Shown: positions 39,090 through 49,300 of the stretch, one piece after another
How the letters are laid out: each line of letters starts with the position of its first letter
Position numbering within the stretch: the stretch's first letter is position 1
Source: Deroplatys truncata
Lineage: Eukaryota; Arthropoda; Insecta; Mantodea; Mantidae
Assembly: GCA_030765065.1 (NCBI GenBank)
Contig: CM060985.1
Location: 5,394,001 to 5,458,000 of the forward strand
Direction of reading: 5' to 3'
DNA: 64,000 bases
Notes under the pieces: generated by a model
Seen by the model: only the letters and a program-made list of their open reading frames with translations
Told to the model about the DNA's origin: nothing
The model's database searches: none
Translations under genes and position numbers: made by a program

Positions 39090-40080
39090 GCTTTCTCTGT
39101 CACGTACATAGTCCAGAGAAGGTAATGCATTCCATTTAAAAACTCGATATCGAGATTTCACCTGAAATACATGTTTTGAGGTCCCCTGAATCCAAATAAA
39201 GCATTTTTGTGCGTATTTCTGCGAACAGCATAACTCTAAATCGTACAGTCGGATAAATACCAAACTTGGTGTTTAACTTCAGTATCCTCCAACTACCTTT
39301 ACATGGAACATTTTTCTAAAATGTTGATTTCCTAACAAATGCCTCTAACGATTTGGATAAAAATAACAAATATTAAAGACATTTATATGACATGTATATG
39401 GGAATAGCTGTACGGAAGGTATTCTTGTATAACTGGTAAACTTTAAGCGATACACAAGATGCCTTTAAAACACACAATTTATTTGAAATAAGTTTTTGTG
39501 TATGTGTGACACAAGCCATTTCTCAGATATCCGAAATTGTTCATTTCTTGGTAACTCTTAGTCCTATCAACATTCAATTCATTCTTGCTATATAACGGAA
39601 ACAGCATGTCGTCCTCCGTGGTCTAGGGGTACATGCTAACCTCTAGTCCCCGAGGTCGCCGGTTCAAACCCGGGCGTAAAAATCCTTAGCATGGCTTCCT
39701 TCGGAAGGGAAGTAAAGCCGGTGGTCCCGTGTCGTAGATTTATGGCACATAAAAGAACCTCAAGTCTGATAAAGAGGCCTCTGAACAAAATTTGCAGTCC
39801 TTGACGCCCAATATAGAATGGGACGCTAAGAACCACAGCAGTTAAAGAGCGTCCATAAATATAAACCAATTTTTTATGGAAACAGTATAGAATTTTAAGG
39901 CAGCATATAGCGTGCAGTTGTTAATATCGCTGTTCTCTATAACGTAATGTAGCTGTTTCTGTAAAGATTTATCTCGATTAAAATGATGTAGATGGAAAAA
40001 TAAGCTTTAGTAAGAAGAATCTGTATACCCACTAATAGAGGATAGAAAAAGTCATGTGAATGTATCGCATCAGATTTGTC
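39090..40080 (+). repeat. Dispersed repeat DR, copy 2, interrupted by a SINE
   Basis: The outer end reads TTTTTGCTTTCTCTGTCACG and matches the outer end of copy 4 (reverse strand, near 41,800). The body follows the family order: ACATGTTTTGAGG, CCAAATAAAGCATTTTTG, GGATAAATACCAAACTTGG, TGTATAACTGGTAAACTTTA, CCATTTCTCAGATATCC, AATTTTAAGGCAGCATATAG, TTATCTCGATTAAAATGA and AAAAAGTCATGTGAATGTA. Without the SINE at 39,608-39,877 the copy is about 0.7 kb. There is no plausible open frame. Confidence 0.8.
39608..39877 (+). mobile_element. tRNA-derived SINE with 11-bp target-site duplication
   Basis: An RNA polymerase III A box, TGGTCTAGGGG, lies at 39,619-39,629 and a B box, GGTTCAAACCC, at 39,661-39,671. 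The 42-bp spacing is normal for a tRNA. The body contains CCGGTGGTCCCGTGTCG and GGCACATAAAAGAACC, a motif pair I associate with SINE central regions in several animal groups (recollection, not a search). The 3' end runs into AATTTTTTAT, a possible terminator. The element is flanked by GGAAACAGCAT (39,597-39,607) and GGAAACAGTAT (39,878-39,888), an 11-bp duplication with one difference. Related DR copies contain this target site once (in reverse at 41,199-41,209), which confirms an insertion into DR. Confidence 0.85.
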
Positions 40081-40103
40081 TTCTACATACTTGCCCACAG
40101 TGT

Positions 40104-40640
40104 ATAGAAGTAAGATTTCAGCAGAAATACACGTTTTGGGACTCCACTTTTACAAAAACTGGCCGTGACAGCGGAGTGGGGCCGCGGGAGGTCCCGGGTC
40201 GTCAGGTGGTTTCAGCCCCTCTCCCTCCATATCGTTTCATTGATACCCGCGACCTGGCAGGGGAAAAGGAACTTACTCCACTCTCGACTTTAGGCTGAGT
40301 AAACGGATAGTCCCGCTGTGCCGCACGGTGGCTCCTCCTCCTTCCTGGGGGCATTGGTTCGAGCAGTGCCGATACTCGAAAAAATAAAACCAAAAAGAAA
40401 AAAGTTAAACATGGAACAGGAATATCCCTTGGCATGCAAACATTTTCGTTATGTTTTAGCTTATTTAAAATGCCATAAGTTTTGGACATTTACATGACAA
40501 ATAAAATGCATATCTTGAATGGCTTCTGTGCAACTAGTTAACAGCAAGAGAGAGGCACTTTTTCTTCTACATTTCTCGTGGCAATGTTTGATAGCGAATT
40601 GCACTATCGCTTTACAAGTTTAACAAACAGCACACAGAAG
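40104..40640 (+). repeat. Dispersed repeat DR, partial copy 3, with GC-rich insertion
   Basis: The left part (GTATAGAAGTAAG, AAATACACGTTTTGGGACTCC) matches the outer portion of DR. After a GC-rich insertion, the right part (ACATTTACATGACAAATAAA, then a degraded inner part ending near TTTACAAGTTTAACAAACAG) resumes the family order. This copy follows copy 2 in the same orientation after only about 25 bp. Confidence 0.6.
40157..40408 (+). mobile_element. GC-rich retroposon-like insertion
   Basis: The base composition changes sharply from AT-rich to GC-rich (GGGGCCGCGGGAGGTCCC and so on) and back. The segment ends in an A-rich tail (GAAAAAATAAAACC, then AAAAAGAAAAAAG), which suggests plus-strand retroposition. 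Just before the tail is GCATTGGTTCGAGCAGTGCC. It interrupts a DR copy. It could be a SINE or a 3' fragment of a LINE; I cannot assign a family. Open frames crossing it on both strands (40,056-40,298 and 40,202-40,489) are not credible as genes. Confidence 0.55.
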
Positions 40641-40985
40641 AATGCAACGTAAGTTATTTGGATTAAACAACTATATTCTAAGAATAATAAAGTAAAGTTC
40701 AAATGTTGTTCACATTAACTGTTAGTTACACAGATCCATGATATTAATTTAGTGCTACACTTATGTTGAGAGAAGTCGGTTGCAATGTAATGTTTAAACC
40801 ACCAGCTTGGAAAAAGTTATACTGGCCCTGAAACTGCTTTGTAGTGCATGTGAATAAAGCCCTAAGGACCTTCAACGTATTCACATAAAATTGTCCTTTT
40901 ACTTACGATAATGTCAAATTAAGGCAATACAAGTGTTCGCAAATTGTAAGTCAGTTTTTGTTACTAATGAAACCTGGTAGGGGAA
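40641..40985. other. Spacer between inverted DR copies
   Basis: About 345 bp of AT-rich sequence separates the plus-oriented copies from the reverse copy. No motif or open frame is recognised. It does not resemble the spacer between the second inverted pair (57,766-58,261). Confidence 0.5.
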
Positions 40986-40989
40986 GATT

Positions 40990-41815
40990 CTGATGCGTTA
41001 CATTCGCATGACTTTCTGTACCCCCTTTCGTTTATTAGTGGGTAAACAAATAATTCTTACTAAAGCTTATTTTCTATCTACTACATTTAATCTAAATAAA
41101 CCTTTACAGAAGCAGCTACATTACGTTATAGAGAACAGCGATAGTCAAATGTTTAACAACTGGACGCTATATGCTGGCCTTAAAATTCCGTACTGTTTCC
41201 ATGACATCGCGATAAACAACTGAATGTTGACAGAAATTGAATAGAATGGCTAAGTATTGAACAATTCAAACCATTAATAACGGATATCTGGGAAATGGCT
41301 AATGCCACAAAAAAAGTTATTTGAAACACATTGTGTGTTTTTGTTTGTTTGTTTGTTTAGTATGTTTTCGTTTGTCACTTATACAAGATTACACAAATTC
41401 TTTCCGAATAAAGAGGACTTCACAGGCTATTAAGACATTTTTTTTTGTAAATAGCTTTAGTATATGGTATTTTAATCAAAATAGTTAGCTATTTTTGAGA
41501 AAATAAAAACATTTCCAAAAATCTTGCATGTAAACGGTAATTAGGGGAGGGGATTTTCTTGAAAATCTTTGTGACGCATCTTTGGAAGGTACTGAACCTA
41601 AATGCCAAGTTTGGTATTTATCCGACATTTCGAATTTTGAGTGATGTCGTTCACAGACACCCATACACACATTTTTTTTCTAAAAATGTTTTTTAGGGGG
41701 TTCACGGGGCCTCAAAACATATATTTCTGGTGAAACCTCGGCATTGAATTTTTGGTGGAATACAATAATTCCCCTACTTACTATACGTAGTAGAGAAAGT
41801 AAAAATGTTTTATAC
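40990..41815 (-). repeat. Dispersed repeat DR, copy 4 (reverse)
   Basis: Read on the minus strand, this copy runs from an outer end (TTTTTACTTTCTCTACTACG, with the palindrome-like TACTACGTATAGTA) through ATATATGTTTTGAGGCC, AAATACCAAACTTGG and CATTTCCCAGATATCC to an inner end AAAGTCATGCGAATGTAACG. It is head-to-head with copies 2 and 3. A 76-codon plus-strand open frame (40,993-41,223) lies inside it. Similar peptide fragments can be read from other copies only because the DNA is the same repeat. A short GTTT microsatellite (about 41,337-41,360) sits inside it. Confidence 0.8.
41337..41360 (+). repeat. GTTT microsatellite
   Basis: About five copies of the tetranucleotide GTTT occur in series within DR copy 4. 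Sister copies lack this expansion. Confidence 0.8.
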
Positions 41816-41844
41816 CATGACAGTTCAATGTGGAAAACTTAAAA

Positions 41845-41985
41845 ATGTTGTCCAGGATATGGTGAAAGTACGATATCTTTGAGGCAGCTCAAACATTTGT
41901 CCTGAGCATTTTGAAAGAAATGTGTCTATTTTAAAAAAATGAAGGTATATTCTTTGTGACACTTGAGAAATATCTGCTGAACGAT
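41845..41985 (+). repeat. Relic of the 45/48-bp repeat in inverted orientation
   Basis: The stretch reads TTGTCCAGGATATGGTGAAA, then about 50 bp later TTTGTCCTGAGCATTTTGAA, then a third weaker unit with TTTGTGACACTTGAG. These match the reverse complement of the 37-38 kb minisatellite unit (TTTGTCCAGGATGTTTTGAA). Two to three diverged monomers are visible. The relic lies just outside the outer end of DR copy 4, and the main array lies on the far side of DR copy 2, so the repeats are arranged symmetrically. Confidence 0.6.
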
Positions 41986-42011
41986 GCATTTGTGTACAGG
42001 TTACTTTGTAT

Positions 42012-42060
42012 CGACGGTGGCCCAAGTGGTTAAGAGGTACCCTAAACTTATTTTCCTAAT
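42012..42060 (+). mobile_element. Decayed tRNA-like (SINE head) fragment
   Basis: GGTGGCCCAAGTGGTTAAGAG resembles the D-arm and A-box region of a Leu- or Ser-type tRNA, with one extra base. No convincing B box follows. It is at most the relic of a tRNA-derived SINE head. Confidence 0.3.
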
Positions 42061-42660
42061 TACCATTCATTTGACCACCGCCTGTGGTGCCGTATATAGT
42101 AAGAACGAGCGTTGAACGCCTTTAAAACAAATCATGTTTTTTCCATGATATTTTGAAAAGCACAGCTGCCGTATTTCACTGTTAATGTTAAACATTTGTG
42201 CGTTCACAAGTTGGAGAGAGGAAAACAAAGTAATGACGAACGTTTTTGTGATGTTTGACGTGCGGTCGCTAACCTCTCACGTCAATGACCCGTTGTCAAC
42301 ATCTCCCATAGCTTGCGATGGGGTTGGTGGCACTGCAAGACTCGTCCGCACAGAGAAAGTTGGTACCAAACCTTGACCCAAAATCATTCCATTAGATAAC
42401 AACGAGAAATCGTCTTGTGAATAAGGAAGACCAACAGCAGTGTTGCCAAGTTAAGAATATTCCGTCAGAATACTAAATTTATAATCTGTAAACTACGTGC
42501 GTCTAGCAGCCAAATCAAAGAGACAAAATTCTCATTTTAAAGCAAAAGATTAGTAAATCGCATCTTGGTCACATTACATGTAATATAATTCTGTGAGCAC
42601 CAAAGCTGAAAAATCGAAGGTAAAATCCCCAAGAAAATGAAAATCTTGAAAAAAATCGAC
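42061..42660. other. Spacer without recognisable feature
   Basis: AT-rich sequence with one 63-codon plus-strand open frame (42,185-42,376) that shows no family resemblance. Nothing here can be supported as a gene. Confidence 0.5.
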
Positions 42661-42664
42661 TTGT

Positions 42665-42860
42665 AAAAGTAGTATCGCTTTGACTACGCTGTGGCATGCT
42701 AAACTCCAAACTCAGAAATCTCGAGTTTGATTCCCGGCTGTGCCAATGATTAACACGAGCAGTTGCTGTTACGGGAACGATGTTGTGTTTTCAGGACACA
42801 AGCCTGTAGCAGCGCGGCTACTGCATAAGTCCCTCCTTAACTGTGCAGTTTAAACCAAAT
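42665..42860 (+). mobile_element. Decayed tRNA-derived SINE
   Basis: A tRNA-like stretch carries a degraded A-box region (CTGTGGCATGCTAAACTCC) and a B-box-like GAGTTTGATTCCCGGC. It is followed by a GC-richer body (GACACAAGCCTGTAGCAGCG, CGGCTACTGCATAAGTCCC) that contrasts with the AT-rich surroundings. The end is not defined and no target duplication was seen. Confidence 0.45.
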
Positions 42861-44200
42861 GTCAGGCATCACAAACAACCCTTATGGTGCAATTTTCGTA
42901 ATTTTTAAATAACAGCATTTGAGATTTGTGTTGCTTGTTGAGGTAAAAAATAAGTTTGCTAAGAAATATATTTTTAAAATAATTTTGTTGAATTTTGAGT
43001 TTCAACTTTTGTAAAAAGATACACATTTCAAATTTGGTGACGTAACGCATTTGCCTCGCACTAGTTAGCATGTTCTCAACTTTCACTTTTAAAGTTGCAT
43101 TCTGAAATATTACAAGTTAGGAAAACGTTATAGAAAGTGGCCTGAGATTCTGTTTATGGTTCTTTTGTTAAATAGTGAACATGTTTACTTAATTTACACA
43201 GTGATTAACATATGTGCAGTAATTTTGCAAGAAGGCTTGTAGCAATGTTGTGAGAAATGCGCAACCACACTCACATAGTAAAAATATTGACACGAAAACG
43301 TTCCCACAGACTCGGACATAAAATACCTAAATTATGCCTTATGATTTGTTGCCGACGGAACAAAAAAGTAAGAAGAAACCTTTCCAACTTAAGCCTACAC
43401 GACGTTTGTGTGTTGTTTCTCTCTCTCCAAGCCAACAATTTGGAGAGAAAGAGAGAGTGTGCTCACATCACTCTTTCTACCCACGGCTATTGATGATAGG
43501 ATGGTACTCACTTGCTGTAAAGGCGATAGTTTGTTCTTGTTACGAGTATAAACACATGTAACCAAATCTAATTCCATAGTTGGTAGCGATTTTTTATCGC
43601 GCGTTATATACCCGCTATTGTTAGTATTATTTCTGTGTTTCCGTGTTTATGTAACTACATTTTGTGCTGAAAACCTATTTTTAGACAATTTTGTATCCAT
43701 AGAAAAACAAATACCAGCACTTCTTGTTTATTCTGCAATATTGAAAATATAAACTAATGTATATTTTACATGAAAGTGAAACAACTAAAATAATGCCATA
43801 TAACATGCATTTCTTCTTTGTGCAGCCACATAAGATCGGAAACAAAACCCACCCCCAGCATACACAATTAAAAACTTGAAGAGAAAAATGAAGAAAGTAC
43901 TAGATGAAATACAGCATTCTTAAGACAACAAATATTTCTACGCGTTGTATTAGCTCACGTCTTAAGTTCTCAATTGACAGATTTTCTCGCCGGGAAGTGA
44001 TTCACCAAGCCAGGTCAGTTTTGTGTGTTTTCGTTTAGACACAAGAGTCTATGGAATGGTGCATTCATTCACCCAAAGGTCTATCAACAACTATAATCCA
44101 GAACCTCTTTGGGAACACGTGCAAGACAATAACGTAAACTCTCGACTCACTCCTTATCTAGCATCAAGTCAAACGTAAAACTATTGATCCCATTCCTGTT
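42861..44200. other. Gene-poor AT-rich spacer
   Basis: Short open frames here show no recognisable domain. An imperfect hairpin lies at about 43,416-43,457 (CTCTCTCCAA and TTGGAGAGAAAGAG around about 9 bp). The stretch near 43,945-44,000 (GCTCACGTCTTAAGTTCTCA, then GACAGATTTT) reappears in reverse near 59,960-60,020, so part of this spacer belongs to another dispersed repeat. Nothing else was identified. Confidence 0.5.
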
Positions 44201-44204
44201 GTTA

Positions 44205-44430
44205 ATCGCGATAAACATTTACAGCTTCATTACAGGGTTTGACTGGGGTGAGCTGAGAAACACAATAATGTGACACTTCAACAAATAACTTCAATATCTC
44301 GGAAATGGCTAGCTAATCTTGCAGAAACCAATTATGTTTAAACGAGACCTACATAGTAACATGCGGTTTACCAGTTCTAAAAAAGTGGTTCAGAATGAAG
44401 ACTTCCCAGAACATTTTGTTATGAAAATAC
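44205..44430 (-). repeat. Dispersed repeat DR, fragment (reverse)
   Basis: TCGCGATAAACA, AATATCTCGGAAATGGCTA, GCGGTTTACCAGTTCTA and CAGAATGAAGACTTC follow the order of the reverse DR copies at 41.0-41.8 kb and 59.2-59.7 kb. Both ends are truncated. Confidence 0.55.
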
Positions 44431-44689
44431 CTTAAACGTATTGTATTTCAAAATAAAAAATAACCAAATTTGTTGTATGTAAAGAATGGGGAGATAGCAA
44501 GTTTGGTTTTGGAGTTGGCTGTTCACAACCAAATACTTGGGTCACGCTTGCTGAATGTCAACATTACCACCGATTACTTAACGGAGACGCATGCGCACAG
44601 TTCCAGGCCATAAACGACTCGACGCATTCCTCGGAAACCCACCGTTGTGAGGTAGGTTCTGGCTTCTTATTTACTCCTCATGCTACTTC

Positions 44690-45935
44690 CCAACCTCTTC
44701 GTAGACAACTTCATGCTTTTCAATCGCAATTCACTGTTCCTGTTCCCAACATCGTGTTAAAGAAACTCACCAAAACGGCTCTGGCTTACCTTTCTTCCCT
44801 TATCAACGCTGCCTTACGTCTTGGCTATTTTCCCGTCTCTTGCGAACTTGCTCACATTATTGTCTTTCCTAAACCTAATAAGCCCCGGCATTTACCGTCC
44901 GATTAGTTTACTACCCACCCTTTACAAGCTCTTCGAAAAGATTATTCATCGTCGTTTGTTTCAGTTTGGCTTTCGACCACATCACTCTGCTACACACCAA
45001 CTACTCCGAAACACTCAAGCCGTTGTTCATGGACTTGAAAATCGACACCGACCGTCTTCTTGGATGTCGCCAACGCTTTTGATAAGTGTGGCACGATGGC
45101 CTTATGCTCACTCTTTCGTGTAGGCCTTCCCCAGTACTTGCTGGAAGTTGTTGCTAGTTTTCTTTGGGATCCACAGTTCGTCGTCCGTATAGGCGACACA
45201 TGCTCATCACCGAAATCTATTTAGGCAGGTGTCCCCCAGGGCTTCATCTTGGCTCCACTTCTGTTCAGTGTTCACACTTCAGATCTTCCGACCCTCGAGC
45301 TTACAGAAGTGGCGTTATATGCCGACGACACGGTTCTTTACCACTCCCATCACGATCTTCCTACTACTGTTGCTGCTCTGCAGGATTCCTTCATCTCTCT
45401 TATTCACTGAGTCGCCACAAGATAGAGGCAAAAGTTTTCTCTCTCCGTACCATTGGTTCACCCCCATCCTTGTATATCCATAACACCTGTATTCCCTCTC
45501 CTGTCCTTCGACACCACGCCCATATATCAATCGTACTGTTAACCTTGCTTGCTCAGCTCTATCCGCTCTTCAACAGACGTACATCTCCTGTCTATTGTTA
45601 TACCGCTCCCTCATTCACCCTGACCTATTCGGGGTGGAGCTTGCAAATCCGACCTACATCGTTCAGAACAAGGTGCTGCGGCTCCCTATACAACACGCCT
45701 CCTGCAGGAGCCTCAGAAAACGACTTCCTCAAGATATCCTAGTTAGTTCCAACCTTTAGTTTCTTACAGACTGTTCCATGATCTATTGTGTTAGTTTCTC
45801 TTTTGTTAGACGTACTGTAGTTATGTTCGAGGAGCTACCTTGACGTAGCCAACATCTGCACCTTTGTAGCTGTTCTTTCCCTTCTCTATATTGTTCTCCC
45901 AGCATTGTTACTGATCGATCTTAGTAAATAAATAC
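44690..45935 (+). mobile_element. 5'-truncated Jockey-like LINE
   Basis: This holds the reverse transcriptase part of a non-LTR retrotransposon plus a short 3' tail ending in AGTAAATAAATA at about 45,934. No apurinic endonuclease domain or ORF1 precedes it, so it is a typical 5'-truncated insertion. Base composition is more balanced than in the AT-rich neighbours. A reverse-strand SINE abuts the 3' end. The clade call rests on the pattern of the fingers motif, the QLLR motif and the short AT-rich tail. Related clades such as CR1 or LOA remain possible. Confidence 0.75.
44716..45745 (+). pseudogene. LINE reverse transcriptase pseudogene
   Basis: In an intact element this enzyme copies the LINE RNA into DNA at a nicked chromosomal target. 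Recognisable blocks in order are: ALAYLSSLINAALRLGYFP upstream of the domain; YRPISLLPTLYKLFEK (fingers, from 44,893, frame 1); FGFRPHHSATHQLLR; motif A as FLDVANAFD (Asp codon at 45,063); AGVPQGFILAPLLF (motif B, from 45,225); YADD (motif C, 45,318-45,329); and a thumb-like end with LYPLFNRRT and QNKVLRLP. The catalytic aspartates survive. However, the blocks lie in different frames, with breaks near 44,890, 45,045 and after 45,500, in-frame stops occur, and about ten residues seem missing before FGFR. It cannot make a working protein. The 192-codon open frame at 45,164-45,742 is mostly out of frame with the RT motifs. Confidence 0.85.
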
Positions 45936-46235
45936 TTCCAAGCCACGGGAGGGTCGCTCGGAGTGGAGGTTCGACAGGCTTCCCACTAGCGGGGGTGAGA
46001 AGTAGCTCCAAATCGCAAGCCTGTGCGCCATCTGACCGAACCACGGCCCAGGAGTCAAACTCAGACATGAAAGGGAAATGAAATGAGAGGTAGAATACAC
46101 CACTCTGGTGTGTCAATCAGAGAAAACCACAAAAAACACATGGTAGCGTGGGTGACCAGCGGCAATCGGACCCGGGAGCTTCCGAAAGCGAGCATTACAC
46201 GTTACCACGAAACAATCTCACTCGATATCGGCAGG
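45936..46235 (-). mobile_element. Reverse-strand tRNA-derived SINE
   Basis: On the minus strand an A-box-like TGGTAACGTGT (46,207 to 46,197) is followed by GCTCGCTTTCGGAAGCTCCC and a B-box-like GGGTCCGATTGCC (46,173 to 46,161). Box spacing is 34 bp, somewhat short, so the head is decayed. The body continues to about 45,936, where it meets the LINE tail. The right-hand end is uncertain and no target duplication was found. Open frames on both strands within it are incidental. Confidence 0.55.
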
Positions 46236-46375
46236 CTCAAGTATGATTTAGTATCGTATCCTCTCATTGGTTAACTTGACTGTAAGATAACGCTCCAAGT
46301 AGTGAACGTCCTGTACTTGTGACATACGCTGGGAACGAACATACAGAGGAAGGGTTATTGTGTTTTGTTTCGCTA

Positions 46376-49300
46376 CATTACTTAAAGGCATTATGGCCTG
46401 GAGTTAAGTAGCATCAGGTTCACAACTGGCTATTGTATTGTGATAACTTCAGCAAGTAAATAGTTGAAGGTATTATGGCTTGGAGTAAAGTAGCATCAGG
46501 TTCAGAACTGGATATTGTATTGCGATGACTTCAGCAAGTAAATACTTGGGGGCATTATGGCCTGGAGTAAAAGAGCATCAGGTTCAGAACTGGATATTGT
46601 ATTGTGAAGACTTCAGGAAGTAAATAATTGATGGCCTGGAGTAAAGTAGCACCAGGTTCAGAATGGCTATTGTATTGGATGACTTCAGCAAGTAAATACA
46701 TGATGGCCTGGAGTAAAATAGCATCAGGTTCAGAACTGGCTATTGTATTGCGATGACTTCAGCAAGTAAATATTGATGGCTTGGAGTAAAGTACATTCAG
46801 GTTCAGAACTGGCTATTGTATTGTGATGACTTCAGCAAGTAAATACTTGAGGGCTTGGAGTAAAGTAGCATCAGGTTGAGAACTGGCTATTGTATTGTGA
46901 TGACTTCAGCAAGTAAATACTTGAGGGCTTGGAGTAAAGTAGCATCAGGTTCAGAACTGGGTATTGTATTATGACTTCAGCAAGTAAATACCTGAAGGCT
47001 TGGAGTAAAGCAGCATCAGGTTAGGAACTGGCTATTGTATTGTGATGACTTCAGCAAGTAAATACTTGATGGCTTGGAGTAAAGCAGCATCAGGTTCAGA
47101 ACTGGCTATTGTATTGCGATGACTTCAGCAAGTAAATACTTGATGTCTTGGAGTGAAGTAGCATCAGGTTTAGAACTGGCTATTGTATTGTGATGACTTC
47201 AGCAAGTAAATACTTGAGGGTATTATAGCCTGGAGTAAAATAGCATCAGGTTCATAACTGACTATTGTATTGTGATGACTTCAGCAAGTAAATACTTGAT
47301 GGCTTGGAGTGAAGTAGCATCAGGTTTATAACTGGCTATTGTATTGCGATGACTTCAGCAAGTAAATACTTGATGGCTTGGAGTAAAATAGCATCAGGTT
47401 TATAACTGGCTATTGTATTGCGATGACTTCAGCAAGTAAATACTTGAGGGCATTATAGCCTGGAGTAAAATAGCATCAGGTTTAGAACTGGCTATTGTAT
47501 TGTGATGACTTCAGCAAGTAAATACTTGATGGCTTGGAGTAAAGTAGCATCAGGTTGAGAACTGGCTATTGTATTGTGATGACTTCAGCAAGTAAATACT
47601 TGATGGCTTGGAGTGAAGTAGCATCAGGTTCAGAACTGGCTATTGTATTGTGATGACTTCAGCAAGTAAATACTTGGGGGCATTATGGCCTTGAGTAAAG
47701 TAGCATCAGGTTCAGAACTGGCTATTGTATTGTGATGACTTCAGCAAGTAAATACTTGATGGCTTGGAGTAAAGCAGCATCAGGTTCAGAACTGGCTATT
47801 GTATTGCGATGACTTCAGCAAGTAAATACTTGATGGCTTGGAGTGAAGTAGCATCAGGTTTAGAACTGGCTATTGTATTGTGATGACTTCAGCAAGTAAA
47901 TACTTGAGGGTATTATAGCCTGGAGTAAAATAGCATCAGGTTCATAACTGACTATTGTATTGTGATGACTTCAGCAAGTAAATACTTGATGGCTTGGAGT
48001 GAAGTAGCATCAGGTTTATAACTGGCTATTCTATTGCGATGACTTCAGCAAGTAAATACTTGATGGCTTGGAGTAAAATAGCATCAGGTTTAGAACTGGC
48101 TATTGTATTGTGATGACTTCAGCAAGTAAATACTTGATGGCTTGGAGTAAAGTAGCATCAGGTTGAGAACTGGCTATTGTATTGTGATGACTTCAGCAAG
48201 TAAATACTTGATGGCTTGGAGTGAAGTAGCATCAGGTTCAGAACTGGCTATTGTATTGTGATGACTTCAGCAAGTAAATACTTGGGGGCATTATGGCCTT
48301 GAGTAAAGTAGCATCAGGTTCAGAACTGGCTATTGTATTGTGATGACTTCAGCAAGTAAATACTTGATGGCTTGGAGTAAAGCAGCATCAGGTTCAGAAC
48401 TGGCTATTGTATTGCGATGACTTCAGCAAGTAAATACTTGATGGCTTGGAGTGAAGTAGCATCAGGTTTAGAACTGGCTATTGTATTGTGATGACTTCAG
48501 CAAGTAAATACTTGAGGGTATTATAGCCTGGAGTAAAATAGCATCAGGTTCATAACTGACTATTGTATTGTGATGACTTCAGCAAGTAAATACTTGATGG
48601 CTTGGAGTGAAGTAGCATCAGGTTTATAACTGGCTATTCTATTGCGATGACTTCAGCAAGTAAATACTTGATGGCTTGGAGTAAAATAGCATCAGGTTTA
48701 TAACTGGCTATTGTATTGCGATGACTTCAGCAAGTAAATACTTGAGGGTATTATAGCCTGGAGTAAAATAGCATCAGGTTTAGAACTGGCTATTGTATTG
48801 TGATGACTTCAGCAAGTAAATACTTGATGGCTTGGAGTAAAGTAGCATCAGGTTGAGAACTGGCTATTGTATTGTGATGACTTCAGCAAGTAAATACTTG
48901 ATGGCTTGGAGTAAAGTAGCATCAGGTTCAGAACTGGCTATTGTATTGTGATGACTTCAGCAAGTAAATACTTGGGGGCATTATGGCCTTGAGTAAAGTA
49001 GCATCAGGTTCAGAACTGGCTATTGTATTGTGATGACTTCAGCAAGTAAATACTTGTGGGCTTGGAGTAAAGTAGCATCAGGATCAGAACTGGCTATTGT
49101 ATTGCGATGACTTCAGCAAGTAAATACTTGAGGATATTATGGCTTGGAGTAAAGTAGCATCAGGTTCAGAACTGGCTATTGTATTGTGATGACTTCAGCA
49201 AGCAAATACTTGAAGGCATTATGGCCTGGAGTAAAGTAGCATCAGGTTCAGAACTAGCTATTGTATTGTGATGACTTCAGCAAGTAAATACTTGAAGGTA

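Noticed and set aside
39611-39680. A genuine tRNA gene
   Set aside because: A and B boxes are present, but the acceptor stem does not close in a convincing way. The sequence continues into a SINE body with an 11-bp target duplication.
40993-41223. Conserved 76-codon open frame, with similar peptide pieces readable at 57,463-57,678 and 58,269-58,481
   Set aside because: The similarity exists because all lie in copies of the same dispersed repeat. Frames are not preserved among copies and no protein family is recognised.
45164-45742. 192-codon plus-strand frame as a gene
   Set aside because: It covers the LINE reverse transcriptase region mostly in a frame different from the AGVPQG and YADD motifs, so most of it is a shadow frame of a pseudogene.
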